Of a stretch of DNA of 64,000 nt, positions 16,839 through 25,151 are shown piece after piece. How positions within the stretch are numbered: position 1 is the stretch's first letter; each line of letters opens with the position of its first letter. The notes below the pieces were generated by a model, which did no database searches, had not been told where the DNA came from, and worked only from the letters and a program-made list of their open reading frames with translations. Source of the stretch: Floridanema evergladense (GTDB taxonomy: Bacteria > Cyanobacteriota > Cyanobacteriia > Cyanobacteriales > Aerosakkonemataceae). The stretch lies in the NCBI RefSeq assembly GCF_041929205.1, contig NZ_JBHFNT010000075.1, one strand, 5' to 3'. The translations under genes and the position numbers were made by a program.

Positions 16839-17894
16839 TTACACAGAAATTTGCTCCTCTTTCTCTACTCCCTTAACTAAGTCCAAAGCTTGAGCAATTA
16901 CCATATCTGTTGAAACTCCTGAAGAGTCGTAAATGGCGCGATGGAGAACGTCATTTAATGGTGCCCAGCGATCGGGATCGGAAATCGTAAACACCACCAC
17001 GCTAGGAACTTTTAAAGCCGCTGCTAAATGAGAAACACCAGTATCATTGCAAACCACCAACCGGGCGCGGGTTAACAAAGTTGCCAAAGCACCCAAATTA
17101 GTACGACCTGCCAAATTCAAACTATCAGCTTGCATCTTAGCGGCTACTGACTGGGTTAACTCGATTTCGTATTGCGAACCTGTGAGTACCACCCTGAAAC
17201 CCAAATTCGCCAAGGCATCTGCCACCGCTGCAAAACCAGCTGGCGACCAACAACGCAGCGGCGTACTCGCGCCGGGATGAATGCAGACAAATTTGCCCGC
17301 TGGTAATTCTTGTGCTTCTGGAATTTCTTCGAGTGCCTGTCCGTCTTCCTCCCTTAACGGAAACTCCAATTCCTCACCTTGAGAAGGTATGCCGATATAT
17401 TCTAAAAGCCTTAAATAACGCCGCACTTCTGATTCATGGGCGAGGTAAGGCAAAAAGGAACTTTCATCTGGACAATATTCCCCAGGCGCGAAAAACCCCG
17501 CACAGACACGGGCACCAAACAGCTTAATTAGCGGATTAGTAATAGTGCCGCTGCCGTGCATTTGCATCGCCAAGTCAAAGTGCTGATTTTGGACGTATTG
17601 CAGAAACAGGGGAATCTGTTCTAGTTGGGGTGTTAACTCTGGTAATCCGGGAAACCCCGGAAATAGCCAGAGTTCATCGAGGTAATGGCGGAAGCGATCG
17701 AACAACGCTTGAATCTGAGACGATCCAATCAGAATAATTTTCGCCTCTGGAAAGGCCATCCGTAGCGATCGCCAAGTCGGAACAGCGCACAGAAAATCAC
17801 CTAGTCCTACCAAAGCACGTAAAACCACGATTCGCTGGGGACGAAACTGTAAGGTTTTAGCAGAGTGGAAGAAACGTTCAGGAATCTGATTCAC
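16839..17894 (-). CDS. Glycosyltransferase family 9 (heptosyltransferase-like)
   Basis: A 351-residue GT9 enzyme starting at a GTG. Motifs are IVVLRALVGLGDFLCAVPTW, CIHPGASTPLRCWSPAGFA and CNDTGVSHLAAALKVPSVV. It lacks the Cys-rich C-terminal patch seen in the other three GT9 proteins of the island, so it may belong to a separate subgroup. It is on the minus strand and marks the end of the glycan region; a 128-base gap holding a palindrome separates it from the next GT9 gene. Confidence 0.86.
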   Translation of the reverse strand: MNQIPERFFHSAKTLQFRPQRIVVLRALVGLGDFLCAVPTWRSLRMAFPEAKIILIGSSQIQALFDRFRHYLDELWLFPGFPGLPELTPQLEQIPLFLQYVQNQHFDLAMQMHGSGTITNPLIKLFGARVCAGFFAPGEYCPDESSFLPYLAHESEVRRYLRLLEYIGIPSQGEELEFPLREEDGQALEEIPEAQELPAGKFVCIHPGASTPLRCWSPAGFAAVADALANLGFRVVLTGSQYEIELTQSVAAKMQADSLNLAGRTNLGALATLLTRARLVVCNDTGVSHLAAALKVPSVVVFTISDPDRWAPLNDVLHRAIYDSSGVSTDMVIAQALDLVKGVEKEEQISV

Positions 17895-18270
17895 ACTTAA
17901 CAGCTGGTAAAAACATCAATAGGACAAAGTTAACCCAAGAGAGTATTCAACGACAAAGCCCAAATTCCCTTGAGTTAGCCAGTGAAATTCTTTGCTGTTA
18001 AGTAAAATAGCCTCTAGATACTGCTTCTACTTCTATCTCAAGAGTTAATTTTAGAGAGATCAGGGTATTTACCACTGGGTAGGAGAAATTCGTAAATTAC
18101 AACCGGGTAGGGGCAATTCATGGCCCCTACTCAGATCTTGCACCAAGAGGCTTTGGAAGGTTTCACTTCCTGTGATGTCCCTCCCAAGGATCTGTACCAG
18201 CCCAAGTAAAAGTTTTAAGCTGATAATGGGGTTAATCGGCAAGTAAATTAAAGTTATCTAGCTAACAATT
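17895..18270. other. Divergent intergenic region with repeat fragments
   Basis: No gene seen. It must hold promoters for the GT9 gene (minus) and the phosphoesterase (plus). At 18107-18130 a GTAGGGGC/GCCCCTAC hairpin occurs, followed from 18129 by a partial copy of the repeat that begins ACTCAGATCTTGCACC, full copies of which are at 19856 and 40447. Confidence 0.6.
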
Positions 18271-19845
18271 ATGGAATTTGTATCAGATCCTCCCGTTTGG
18301 ATGAAAATCCAAAAAATGAAACAAAGAGTCAGATGGCAAGAACCAATAATTGTGAAACGGGGAATAGATCAAACTCAGTTAGTAATTGATGATGGTCAAG
18401 AAGACCAGCCAGAATACTCTTTTCTTGTTATAGGGGATAGTGGTTCTAGTGCTCACCAAGAACATCACCCCCAACGCAAAATTGCGGAACTTATGTTACA
18501 GCATCGAGATGATTGTCGATTTGTGCTTCATACAGGTGATGTAGTTTATTTAGTCGGTTCTAGCGAGTACTATTACACAAATTTCATTGAACCTTATCGA
18601 GAATTTTTAGTGAATGGGCAAAATCCCCAAACCATTAAATACGATCGAATGTTGTTTAATCAACCTTTTCTACCTGTACCGGGAAATCACGATTATTATG
18701 ATTTGCCATTAGTTTATGGATTATTAGCACAAACAGCATTACCACTACGTCGTCTTTTTGGTTCCCAATTTGATTTTGATGCTGGTTTGCATGGTTCGTT
18801 TCAAGGACAAGGTTATGCCAAAGCTTTTTTAGATTATTTATTAGATATTGATAATAGAGAACAGTTAGAGAAACATCTCGATCGCTATTACAACGCCAAT
18901 TCTCAAACAGGTCGTTGTTTGCGTTATCAACCTAAAGAATTCACTCGATTACCGAATCGTTATTACAGTTTTCGTTCTGGGGGAATTGATTTCTTTGCTT
19001 TAGATTCTAATACTTTCAATTTTCCTTTACCTTTGTCGAAAGATGCTGAGGGAGAAGCAAATCGCCGCATATTAGAAAAACGACGTGCTGAGGCAAGGCG
19101 ACAACAGCAAGAAATTTTGCAAACTATGAATTCTCTGAATTGCGATCGCCCAGAAGAAGCTGAAAGAGTAGATGATTTACGCACTAAATTGGAGCAATTA
19201 GAAGAAATTGAAAAAGATGTGGATAAACACTTAAATGCCAGAGGAGAAGTGACGATTGATTGGGAACAATTAAACTGGTTACAAGAAAGATTAATAGAGT
19301 CTTGGTATACAGATTCAGTGCGTGGCAGAATAATTTATTTGCATCATCCACCTTATGTTACTGAAGAAACAAAGTGGTATCAATCACAAACTTTAGCCGT
19401 GCGCGATCGCCTGCGTGAGGTGTTAGATGAAGTGGCAAAAGCTGTAGGTAATTTAGCTGGCGATCGTCCTTTGGTAGATTTAGTTTTAACAGGTCATGCT
19501 CACTGTTTAGAATATCTCCGCACGATGAATACAGGGTACGCTGATTCACACATTAATTGGATTATTTGTGGCGGAAGTGGTTATAGTTTGCGTCGGCAAA
19601 GAGAGGAAGGTTTAGAAATAACTGAACAGTTAGAAAATTCACCTGGAAAAGGTGTTCGGACTGTGGCACGATCGCTACTTTTTATCGGTCGTAGCGGTCA
19701 AGGTTATCACAAACGCAGACCTTATTCTTTTTTGCGGGTGGATGTGCGATCGGGAACTCCTCCTAAATTCCTGATTCGTCCCTTTGTCGCGGAAAGATAT
19801 CAACAGCAATGGCACGAAACTCAAGTCAAACCCTTCGAGATTTGA
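18271..19845 (+). CDS. Large metallophosphoesterase with coiled-coil insert
   Basis: A 524-residue calcineurin-like phosphoesterase. Metal motifs are VIGDSGSSAH (about residue 52), HTGDVVY, PGNHDYYD and GHAHCLEY. Between the third and fourth motifs lies a highly charged stretch of about 60 residues (about 265-325, rich in Arg, Glu and Gln), predicted coiled coil. No signal peptide is seen. Such long forms are found in cyanobacteria, but their substrate is not established. It stands alone, with repeat-rich gaps on both sides. Confidence 0.82.
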   Translation: MEFVSDPPVWMKIQKMKQRVRWQEPIIVKRGIDQTQLVIDDGQEDQPEYSFLVIGDSGSSAHQEHHPQRKIAELMLQHRDDCRFVLHTGDVVYLVGSSEYYYTNFIEPYREFLVNGQNPQTIKYDRMLFNQPFLPVPGNHDYYDLPLVYGLLAQTALPLRRLFGSQFDFDAGLHGSFQGQGYAKAFLDYLLDIDNREQLEKHLDRYYNANSQTGRCLRYQPKEFTRLPNRYYSFRSGGIDFFALDSNTFNFPLPLSKDAEGEANRRILEKRRAEARRQQQEILQTMNSLNCDRPEEAERVDDLRTKLEQLEEIEKDVDKHLNARGEVTIDWEQLNWLQERLIESWYTDSVRGRIIYLHHPPYVTEETKWYQSQTLAVRDRLREVLDEVAKAVGNLAGDRPLVDLVLTGHAHCLEYLRTMNTGYADSHINWIICGGSGYSLRRQREEGLEITEQLENSPGKGVRTVARSLLFIGRSGQGYHKRRPYSFLRVDVRSGTPPKFLIRPFVAERYQQQWHETQVKPFEI

Positions 19846-19855
19846 ATAAATTTAA

Positions 19856-19960
19856 ACTCAGATCTTGCACTCCTGGAGGTGGAACCTCCCTGATCCTCGT
19901 TCCCAGGTTCAACCTGGGAACGAAGAATAGAGGCTCTGCCTCTTGGTGCAAGATCTGAGT
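19856..19960 (+). repeat. 105 bp nested-palindrome repeat, copy A
   Basis: Bounded by ACTCAGATCTTGCAC and GTGCAAGATCTGAGT. Inside are a GGAGGTGGAACCTCC hairpin, a CGTTCCCAGGTT/AACCTGGGAACG hairpin and an AGAGGC/GCCTCT hairpin. The reverse complement of 40447-40550 matches it over nearly the whole length. Partial relatives start at 18129 and 53758. It has no coding capacity. Confidence 0.85.
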
Positions 19961-20052
19961 ATAGCCGCGACTTTAGTCGCAAAAGTTCGCCTGCGTGGAC
20001 TGATAACCTGCGTAGGCAGGTTTTGTCTGTATAGCCGCGACTTTAGTCGCAA
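19961..20052. repeat. Paired short repeats ATAGCCGCGACTTTAGTCGC
   Basis: Two direct copies of the 20-base unit at 19961-19980 and 20031-20050, each nearly self-complementary, flank a CCTGCGTGG...CCTGCGTAGGCAGG hairpin. With copy A just upstream, it makes a 435-base repeat-filled gap between the phosphoesterase and dps (19846-20280). A related TAGTCCGCGTAGGCGGACT segment occurs at about 40628. The rest of the gap is AT-rich and probably carries the dps promoter (TATACT near 20157). Confidence 0.7.
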
Positions 20053-20280
20053 GGGCTTTTAAAATATATTCTCAAATTATTAAATCTGCCACTTTTAAAA
20101 TATTATTGCATCCACTAAAAGACAGAAAAAATGTAAATATCTAAACTGAATAAGTTATACTTAGTCGCTCTTAATACTGATGGATAAAATACATTTTATC
20201 TCCCATTTGGTTGATGCGACTCCCAACCTAAATTTGTTGCAATAAATATTTAGGAAACAGTGTAGGAAAACATCAAAATT

Positions 20281-20826
20281 ATGCGCCCATTGAATATCGG
20301 CTTGTCCCAAGAACAACGTCAAGGTGTCATCGATTTATTAAATCATGACCTGTCAGATGCTTATTTACTGTTAATCAAAACCAAAAAATATCACTGGGAT
20401 GTAGTTGGCCCACAATTCCGTTCTCTGCATACATTGTGGGAAGAACAATACACAGCATTAACAGCTAACATTGATGCACTCGCGGAAAGAGTTCGTGCTT
20501 TAGGTGGTTATCCAATTGGCACAGCTAAAGGCTTTCTAGAAAACTCTTCCATTAAAGAAGAAGCAGGAGTTTTACCTAATGCTTATGGCATGGTAGAAAA
20601 CCTAGTATCAGACCATGAACAAATTATCCGCAATTTGCGCGACCACGTAGACCAATGCGCGGAAAATTTCCACGATCAAGGTACAGCTGATTTCTTAACA
20701 GGATTGATGGAACAACATGAGGAAATGGCATGGATGTTGCGTTCCTTTATTGAAGGAGAGCAAATTTCCCCAGATGGCAAACTATCCTCTGATTTAAGAG
20801 TTCCTGTAGAAGCAAATAGCAGATAG
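20281..20826 (+). CDS. dps: Dps-family DNA-protection/ferritin-like protein
   Basis: A 181-residue Dps protein. Ferroxidase ligands at the dimer interface are visible: H38 (KKYHWD), H50 (SLHTLW), D65 and E69 (NIDALAE). The four-helix bundle continues to about residue 165. Dps forms a dodecamer that oxidises and stores iron and shields DNA from peroxide. It is monocistronic, with its own intrinsic terminator. The KKYHWDVVGPQF form is typical of cyanobacterial DpsA-like members. Confidence 0.92.
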   Translation: MRPLNIGLSQEQRQGVIDLLNHDLSDAYLLLIKTKKYHWDVVGPQFRSLHTLWEEQYTALTANIDALAERVRALGGYPIGTAKGFLENSSIKEEAGVLPNAYGMVENLVSDHEQIIRNLRDHVDQCAENFHDQGTADFLTGLMEQHEEMAWMLRSFIEGEQISPDGKLSSDLRVPVEANSR

Positions 20827-20855
20827 TTTTTTCTCACACTACTTAGTTAGCAGAT

Positions 20856-20895
20856 GGGGGCGTTACTTATTTTGGTAACGCCCCCTGCTTTTTAT
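20856..20895 (+). terminator. Rho-independent terminator of dps
   Basis: GGGGGCGTTAC (20856-20866) pairs with GTAACGCCCCC (20875-20885) across an eight-base loop, followed by TGCTTTTTATT. It lies 30 bases after the dps stop. Confidence 0.85.
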
Positions 20896-20960
20896 TATTA
20901 AATCGGCTCAAATTAATTGTATTACAAAAAGATTTGCTGCAACCAAGTACTAGCTAAACC

Positions 20961-21410
20961 TTATTCATCTTTTTGCCATTGCGCTAAAGTTTGCCAAGCA
21001 TTAAACCCTCGATACTGAAGATAATTAACTAACTTACTTTTAGTTTTTGGGTCAATATTGCTAAAATCCGTAATGTGATATTTCCGCATTATCTTAGCTT
21101 TTAAATTAGTTAGATCGTCTGTTTCTTCATTTTCTTCTTGTGCTGACCAAACTTCCTCAAATACATCGCTAGAAATACCTTTCTCCAAACACTTACGTTT
21201 GATCATAGACTTGCCGTACTTTCCTTGAGATGAGGAAATTAAACTTTCGACCAAGCGAGCATCTGATTGATAACCAAGCTCTTGTAAATGATTAATAGCT
21301 GCGACGATTTCACCTTCTTCAAAGCCTTTTTCTTTGCCTTTTTTTTCCAACTCACGAGTGCTATATTCTCGACGTGCCAAAAGCAGATAAAAGTAATCAA
21401 TGCAAGTCAT
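20961..21410 (-). CDS. recX: Regulatory protein RecX
   Basis: A 149-residue three-helix-repeat protein of the RecX family. Signature stretches are LLARREYSTRELEKKG, INHLQELGYQSDARL and a C-terminal YLQYRGFNAWQTL. RecX inhibits RecA filament growth. The gene is alone and divergent from the DUF62 gene; recA is not in the window. Length is within the usual range. Confidence 0.85.
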   Translation of the reverse strand: MTCIDYFYLLLARREYSTRELEKKGKEKGFEEGEIVAAINHLQELGYQSDARLVESLISSSQGKYGKSMIKRKCLEKGISSDVFEEVWSAQEENEETDDLTNLKAKIMRKYHITDFSNIDPKTKSKLVNYLQYRGFNAWQTLAQWQKDE

Positions 21411-21543
21411 ATATAACCTTCATTAATTAAAGAAAAGTTATGAAAAGATTATTTCATAGTTAATATTGTAACACTTTAAATTCAGGCAATGGCTAAAATA
21501 TACTAGATATATTTCAAGGAATAATGTTAGTGGTAAAAATACT

Positions 21544-22332
21544 ATGTTGCTCAATTTAATTGCAGATTACGGGAATGGCGATCCAGCTTTTACAGAAGTA
21601 ATTCAACGTCTGATAGCAGAAATACCGGAAGCGCAGATTCACTGTTTTTCAGTACCGCCTTTTAGTACTTTAGCAACGGGTTTTTGGGTGGCGCAATTGG
21701 GTTTAAATAAAGGGCCAAAAAATCGGTTAATTTATCATAACTGTGCTCCGCGACAAGACAACCCAGAAGCGAGACAAAATAATGAGGGGGAAGGGTTAAC
21801 TTATGCTTTGTTACCTAATGATGTGAAAGTTGTCGGAGTTTTTGCCGGATACACCCTTTCTTTTATTAAAAATCATGCCCATGTTTTGCATAGTATAAAA
21901 GTTTCTAGGGGAGGTTCGCAGTTTCGATCGCGCGACGTATTTCCTACTGCTGTAGGTGCGATCGCCAAAGGAGATCTCAGCCTTTTAGGAGAGCAATTAC
22001 ACCCCGAACAAATCCCCGACGCACCAACAGACAGAGTAGCTTGGATTGATGGTTATGGTAACATCAAAACCACCATTCCTGCACACACAATTAACTTAAA
22101 ACCTGAAGAAAAAGTAGTAATTCGAGTCGGAGATGTGGTCAGCGATGCTATATATTCCGATGGCAGTTTTCGCGTTCCTGAAGGGACTTTAGCATTTTCG
22201 CCCGGAAGTTCAGGATGGGAAACAGCAACCGGAGAAACTATTCGTTGGATGGAACTATTTTTGCGCGGTGGTAATGCTTGGGAACGTTTTGGTAGACCTC
22301 GTTTAAATCAAACCGTAACTGGTCTTTCTTAA
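21544..22332 (+). CDS. DUF62-type SAM hydroxide adenosyltransferase-like protein
   Basis: A 262-residue protein. The C-terminal half has the DUF62 beta-barrel signature (RVAWIDGYGNIKTTIPA, then IRVGDVVSDAIYSDGSF and FSPGSSGWETATG). The N-terminal half begins LIADYGNGDPAF, where the family has a TDFG-type nucleotide site. The central segment lacks the usual DPGVG motif and instead has HNCAPRQDN and EGEGLTYALL. Standard members hydrolyse SAM to adenosine and methionine. This looks like a divergent subfamily, so activity is uncertain. Confidence 0.7.
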   Translation: MLLNLIADYGNGDPAFTEVIQRLIAEIPEAQIHCFSVPPFSTLATGFWVAQLGLNKGPKNRLIYHNCAPRQDNPEARQNNEGEGLTYALLPNDVKVVGVFAGYTLSFIKNHAHVLHSIKVSRGGSQFRSRDVFPTAVGAIAKGDLSLLGEQLHPEQIPDAPTDRVAWIDGYGNIKTTIPAHTINLKPEEKVVIRVGDVVSDAIYSDGSFRVPEGTLAFSPGSSGWETATGETIRWMELFLRGGNAWERFGRPRLNQTVTGLS

Positions 22333-22383
22333 ATTAAACATCTCCAGAAATTAACGGTGTGTTACTGAAACTCTTCTAGAGAC

Positions 22384-22417
22384 AATGTAGGGGCAATTCA
22401 TGAATTGCCCCTACATT
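22384..22417. terminator. Perfect 34 bp palindrome, likely bidirectional terminator
   Basis: AATGTAGGGGCAATTCA is followed by its exact complement ending in TACATT. It sits between two convergent genes. The stop codon of the minus-strand ATPase (22398-22400) lies within it, so the palindrome also codes the last residues. A related GTAGGGGCAATTCATG element is at 18107. Confidence 0.65.
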
Positions 22418-24614
22418 TGTGATTGTCACCGATGAATAGTAGGCGGAAACTGTTAAGTTCAGCAACAACAATTGCACCATTGCTGATAATGACGCTTAAC
22501 AGGGGATTGAGGCGACAGAGAACTCCAGCGATCGCAACTGTAACATTAGGAATTAAAATCATTGCGGCATTTTGATCGATCAATTCGGTGGCTTGTTTGG
22601 CGATCGTAATTGCCCGCAGAACTCCCTGCAAATCATCTTCTAACAATATTACATCAGCTGTTTCTTGGACAATTTCTATCCCACTGGCAAAAGAAATAGA
22701 AACATCTGCATGGGCTAAAGCAGCTGCATCATTGATTCCATCTCCGATAAAAGCAACTTGCTTTCCTTGATTTTTTAATTGGGCGATCCATTCCACTTTT
22801 TGATCGGGAAATGTATCTGCATAAATGTGATTTTGGGAAATGCCTAATAAATCACCTGTTTCATTTGCGATCGACAATCGATCGCCTGTGAGCATCCCTA
22901 CCCAATAATCTTGTTGTTGCAGAGAAGCAACTACATCGACTGCTTCAGCGCGAATGGTATCTGTGTAGGCGATCGCTCCTAATAATACTCTGTCTTGAGC
23001 AACATAAATTCTAGCAAAGCGCTCGTTTTGGAAATCAGCAGAATTAGGTTGCAGCAGGGTGAGATCGATGTTTTCTTGCTGGAATAGACGATCGCTACCC
23101 ACAATAATCTGACGATCTCCCATTCGTGCTACTACACCCAAACCGATGCGGTAATCCTGTACCTCACAGGGTTGAAGCTCGATTTGTCGATCTAAAGCAT
23201 AGCTGAGAATGGCACGGGCGATCGGATGAGAGTTGCCTTGTTCTGCTGAGGCGGCGATTTTTAACACCTCTACTTCTGAGATATGAGGAGCAGTGGTTCT
23301 AATGTCAATCAGAGCCATGTTACCCTGAGTTAAGGTGCCAGTTTTATCAAAGACGATCGCATCAATCCGAGCTAACATTTCCAATGCTCGACCACTACGA
23401 ATATAAATTCCCTGACGGGCTGCATAAGTCAAGGCTGCCAGCACTGTGGAAGGGGTGACAATGCGGATTCCATGACTAAAATCAAGGTGCAGTGGGGCGA
23501 GAGAGCGAACGGGATCGCGGGTGAGGGCAAACAGTGCGCCACTTGCCATTAAACTGGGAACGACTGCGGCATCAGCGACTTTGCCAGCCCGATCTTCTAC
23601 ACGGGTATCATAGATGGGAGCAGATTGCAACAGTTTTACAATCATTTCTAATTCGGTATTTGCGCCAATCTTTGCGGTTGAAATACCAATTTTTCCGGCT
23701 ACAACTTGGGTTGCTGCTTGGACGTGATGCCCTTCCCAGAGGGAAACTAATTGAGATTCTCCAGTTAATTTGTGTTCGTCAATCAAGGCGGAACCTGTGA
23801 GAATCTTACCACTCACGGGAATCCATTCTCCGGCAGCGACAATGACGCGATCGCCTGAAACTAACTCTTTAAACGGAATTTCCTGCTCTATCCCTTCCCG
23901 TTCTACCCGCACGTACTGATTGAAACTCTGTATCAAATCAGAAACCTGTTGTTCGCGCACGCGGGCTGTGGCATCACGCAAGGCATCACCAATTTCAATT
24001 AAACTTAACATTAAGGCAGGAGCTACAAATTTTCCTTGTATGGCGTAGAATCCTAACCATAAAGCATCCAGTACATCAGCATCTAAGTGTCCTTGTTGGC
24101 TGGTGCGTTGAATTACGCGATCGTAAAATGGTAACGCCGCTGCTACCAAAACTCCACCAACGAGCAGCACTTGTACTGGAAGGGCTAACTCTTCCATTAA
24201 CACAGCTAAACCTAAGCTGAGAATGGGTAATCCCAGACGCTCGATCCAATCAATCTCCGATAGTTGTCCGACTTCGCCTTCTTCTAGCAACAGCGATTCT
24301 TTCTTGACTTCTAATAGATCGACTTCCTGAATTATGGCAATTACCTGCTCTCGAATCGTAGCGAGTGAGAGATGCAGGGGACATTCAACTATTAGGCAAG
24401 CGATTTTTTGGTTAATCTGTACGCTGGAAACACCTTTAATCGATCGCACCAAAATCTTCAATTTTTTGCTGTAAGCTCGATCGGTTTTGATCCGGGGAAT
24501 CCTAATTCTCAGACGACCCCCTGCGGCGTGTACGATCGAATATGCAACGGGCAAATTTTCTGGTGGAGTAGTGCGATCGTTTGCCAGATCGATCGTCAGG
24601 GGTGAATGGGACAT
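22398..24614 (-). CDS. P1B-like heavy-metal-type P-type ATPase lacking CPx
   Basis: A 738-residue P-type ATPase. The N terminus (about 25-105) resembles an HMA_2 domain without CxxC (HAAGGRLRIRIPR). About eight membrane segments are expected. Catalytic motifs are present: KLTGESQL in the actuator, phosphorylated D423 in FDKTGTLTQG, GNSHPIARAI, and IGDGINDAAALAHADVS. In the ion-binding helix the usual CPC is replaced by F379-S380-H381 (DFSHGIRIVTP). Close P1B subgroups often have a serine-cysteine there, so a histidine suggests a different ion preference. Transported metal unknown. It is monocistronic. Confidence 0.87.
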   Translation of the reverse strand: MSHSPLTIDLANDRTTPPENLPVAYSIVHAAGGRLRIRIPRIKTDRAYSKKLKILVRSIKGVSSVQINQKIACLIVECPLHLSLATIREQVIAIIQEVDLLEVKKESLLLEEGEVGQLSEIDWIERLGLPILSLGLAVLMEELALPVQVLLVGGVLVAAALPFYDRVIQRTSQQGHLDADVLDALWLGFYAIQGKFVAPALMLSLIEIGDALRDATARVREQQVSDLIQSFNQYVRVEREGIEQEIPFKELVSGDRVIVAAGEWIPVSGKILTGSALIDEHKLTGESQLVSLWEGHHVQAATQVVAGKIGISTAKIGANTELEMIVKLLQSAPIYDTRVEDRAGKVADAAVVPSLMASGALFALTRDPVRSLAPLHLDFSHGIRIVTPSTVLAALTYAARQGIYIRSGRALEMLARIDAIVFDKTGTLTQGNMALIDIRTTAPHISEVEVLKIAASAEQGNSHPIARAILSYALDRQIELQPCEVQDYRIGLGVVARMGDRQIIVGSDRLFQQENIDLTLLQPNSADFQNERFARIYVAQDRVLLGAIAYTDTIRAEAVDVVASLQQQDYWVGMLTGDRLSIANETGDLLGISQNHIYADTFPDQKVEWIAQLKNQGKQVAFIGDGINDAAALAHADVSISFASGIEIVQETADVILLEDDLQGVLRAITIAKQATELIDQNAAMILIPNVTVAIAGVLCRLNPLLSVIISNGAIVVAELNSFRLLFIGDNHKCRGNS

Positions 24615-24872
24615 AAAAAATAACTATACTAAACTATTTTTGGTATGCTTCTATAGTTTTATTTACTTGTTTATCTAAATTTACCAGCCTAAAGAGAGAA
24701 ATTTAGATAAACAATATCCCCTCAGTTTTCAGTTGTCACTAATTTGTTACTTTTCCATAATAAAGTTTAAATGTCTAATAAAATGTGTTTAAGTAACCGA
24801 ACTTACATACTAAAATTTAATTTTAAACAAGCATTTGCAATTAACCAAGCTAAACTGAGAGGCTACAAACTA

Positions 24873-25103
24873 ATGAGTAACACCGAACCTACTTCTAATG
24901 ATGTTCAACCCAATGTAGATCCTAACACCGAACCTTACATAAATCCGCATCCTGCTCCAGAAGTCGATCCTAACATCGATCCTTACACAGATGCCGAACC
25001 GGATCTGAATGCAGACCCCAATCTGGAACCCTATACAAATCCGCATCCCGATCCAGAAGTCGATCCTAACCTCGATCCCTACACAAATCCAGAATCTGAA
25101 TAG
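24873..25103 (+). CDS. Acidic Asp/Pro-rich repeat protein
   Basis: A 76-residue protein from ATG 24873, supported by GAGAGG about ten bases upstream. It is made of a repeated unit of about 33 residues with the pattern DPN-x-EPY-x-NPHP-x-PEVDPN-x-DPYT, present about twice. It is extremely acidic and Pro-rich with no hydrophobic core, so likely disordered. An in-frame upstream ATG at 24771 lacks a ribosome site. It lies 48 bases before a response regulator gene. I do not recognise a family; it might bind cations or a partner. Confidence 0.6.
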   Translation: MSNTEPTSNDVQPNVDPNTEPYINPHPAPEVDPNIDPYTDAEPDLNADPNLEPYTNPHPDPEVDPNLDPYTNPESE

Positions 25104-25151
25104 GAATTTTCGGTAAGTTCCTCATAGATTTGAGTGAAATATAGGGATAAT

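Noticed and set aside
24771..24872. Extension of the Asp/Pro-rich protein to an upstream ATG.
   Set aside because: The added 34 residues are unlike the repeat part and lack a ribosome site; ATG 24873 has GAGAGG.
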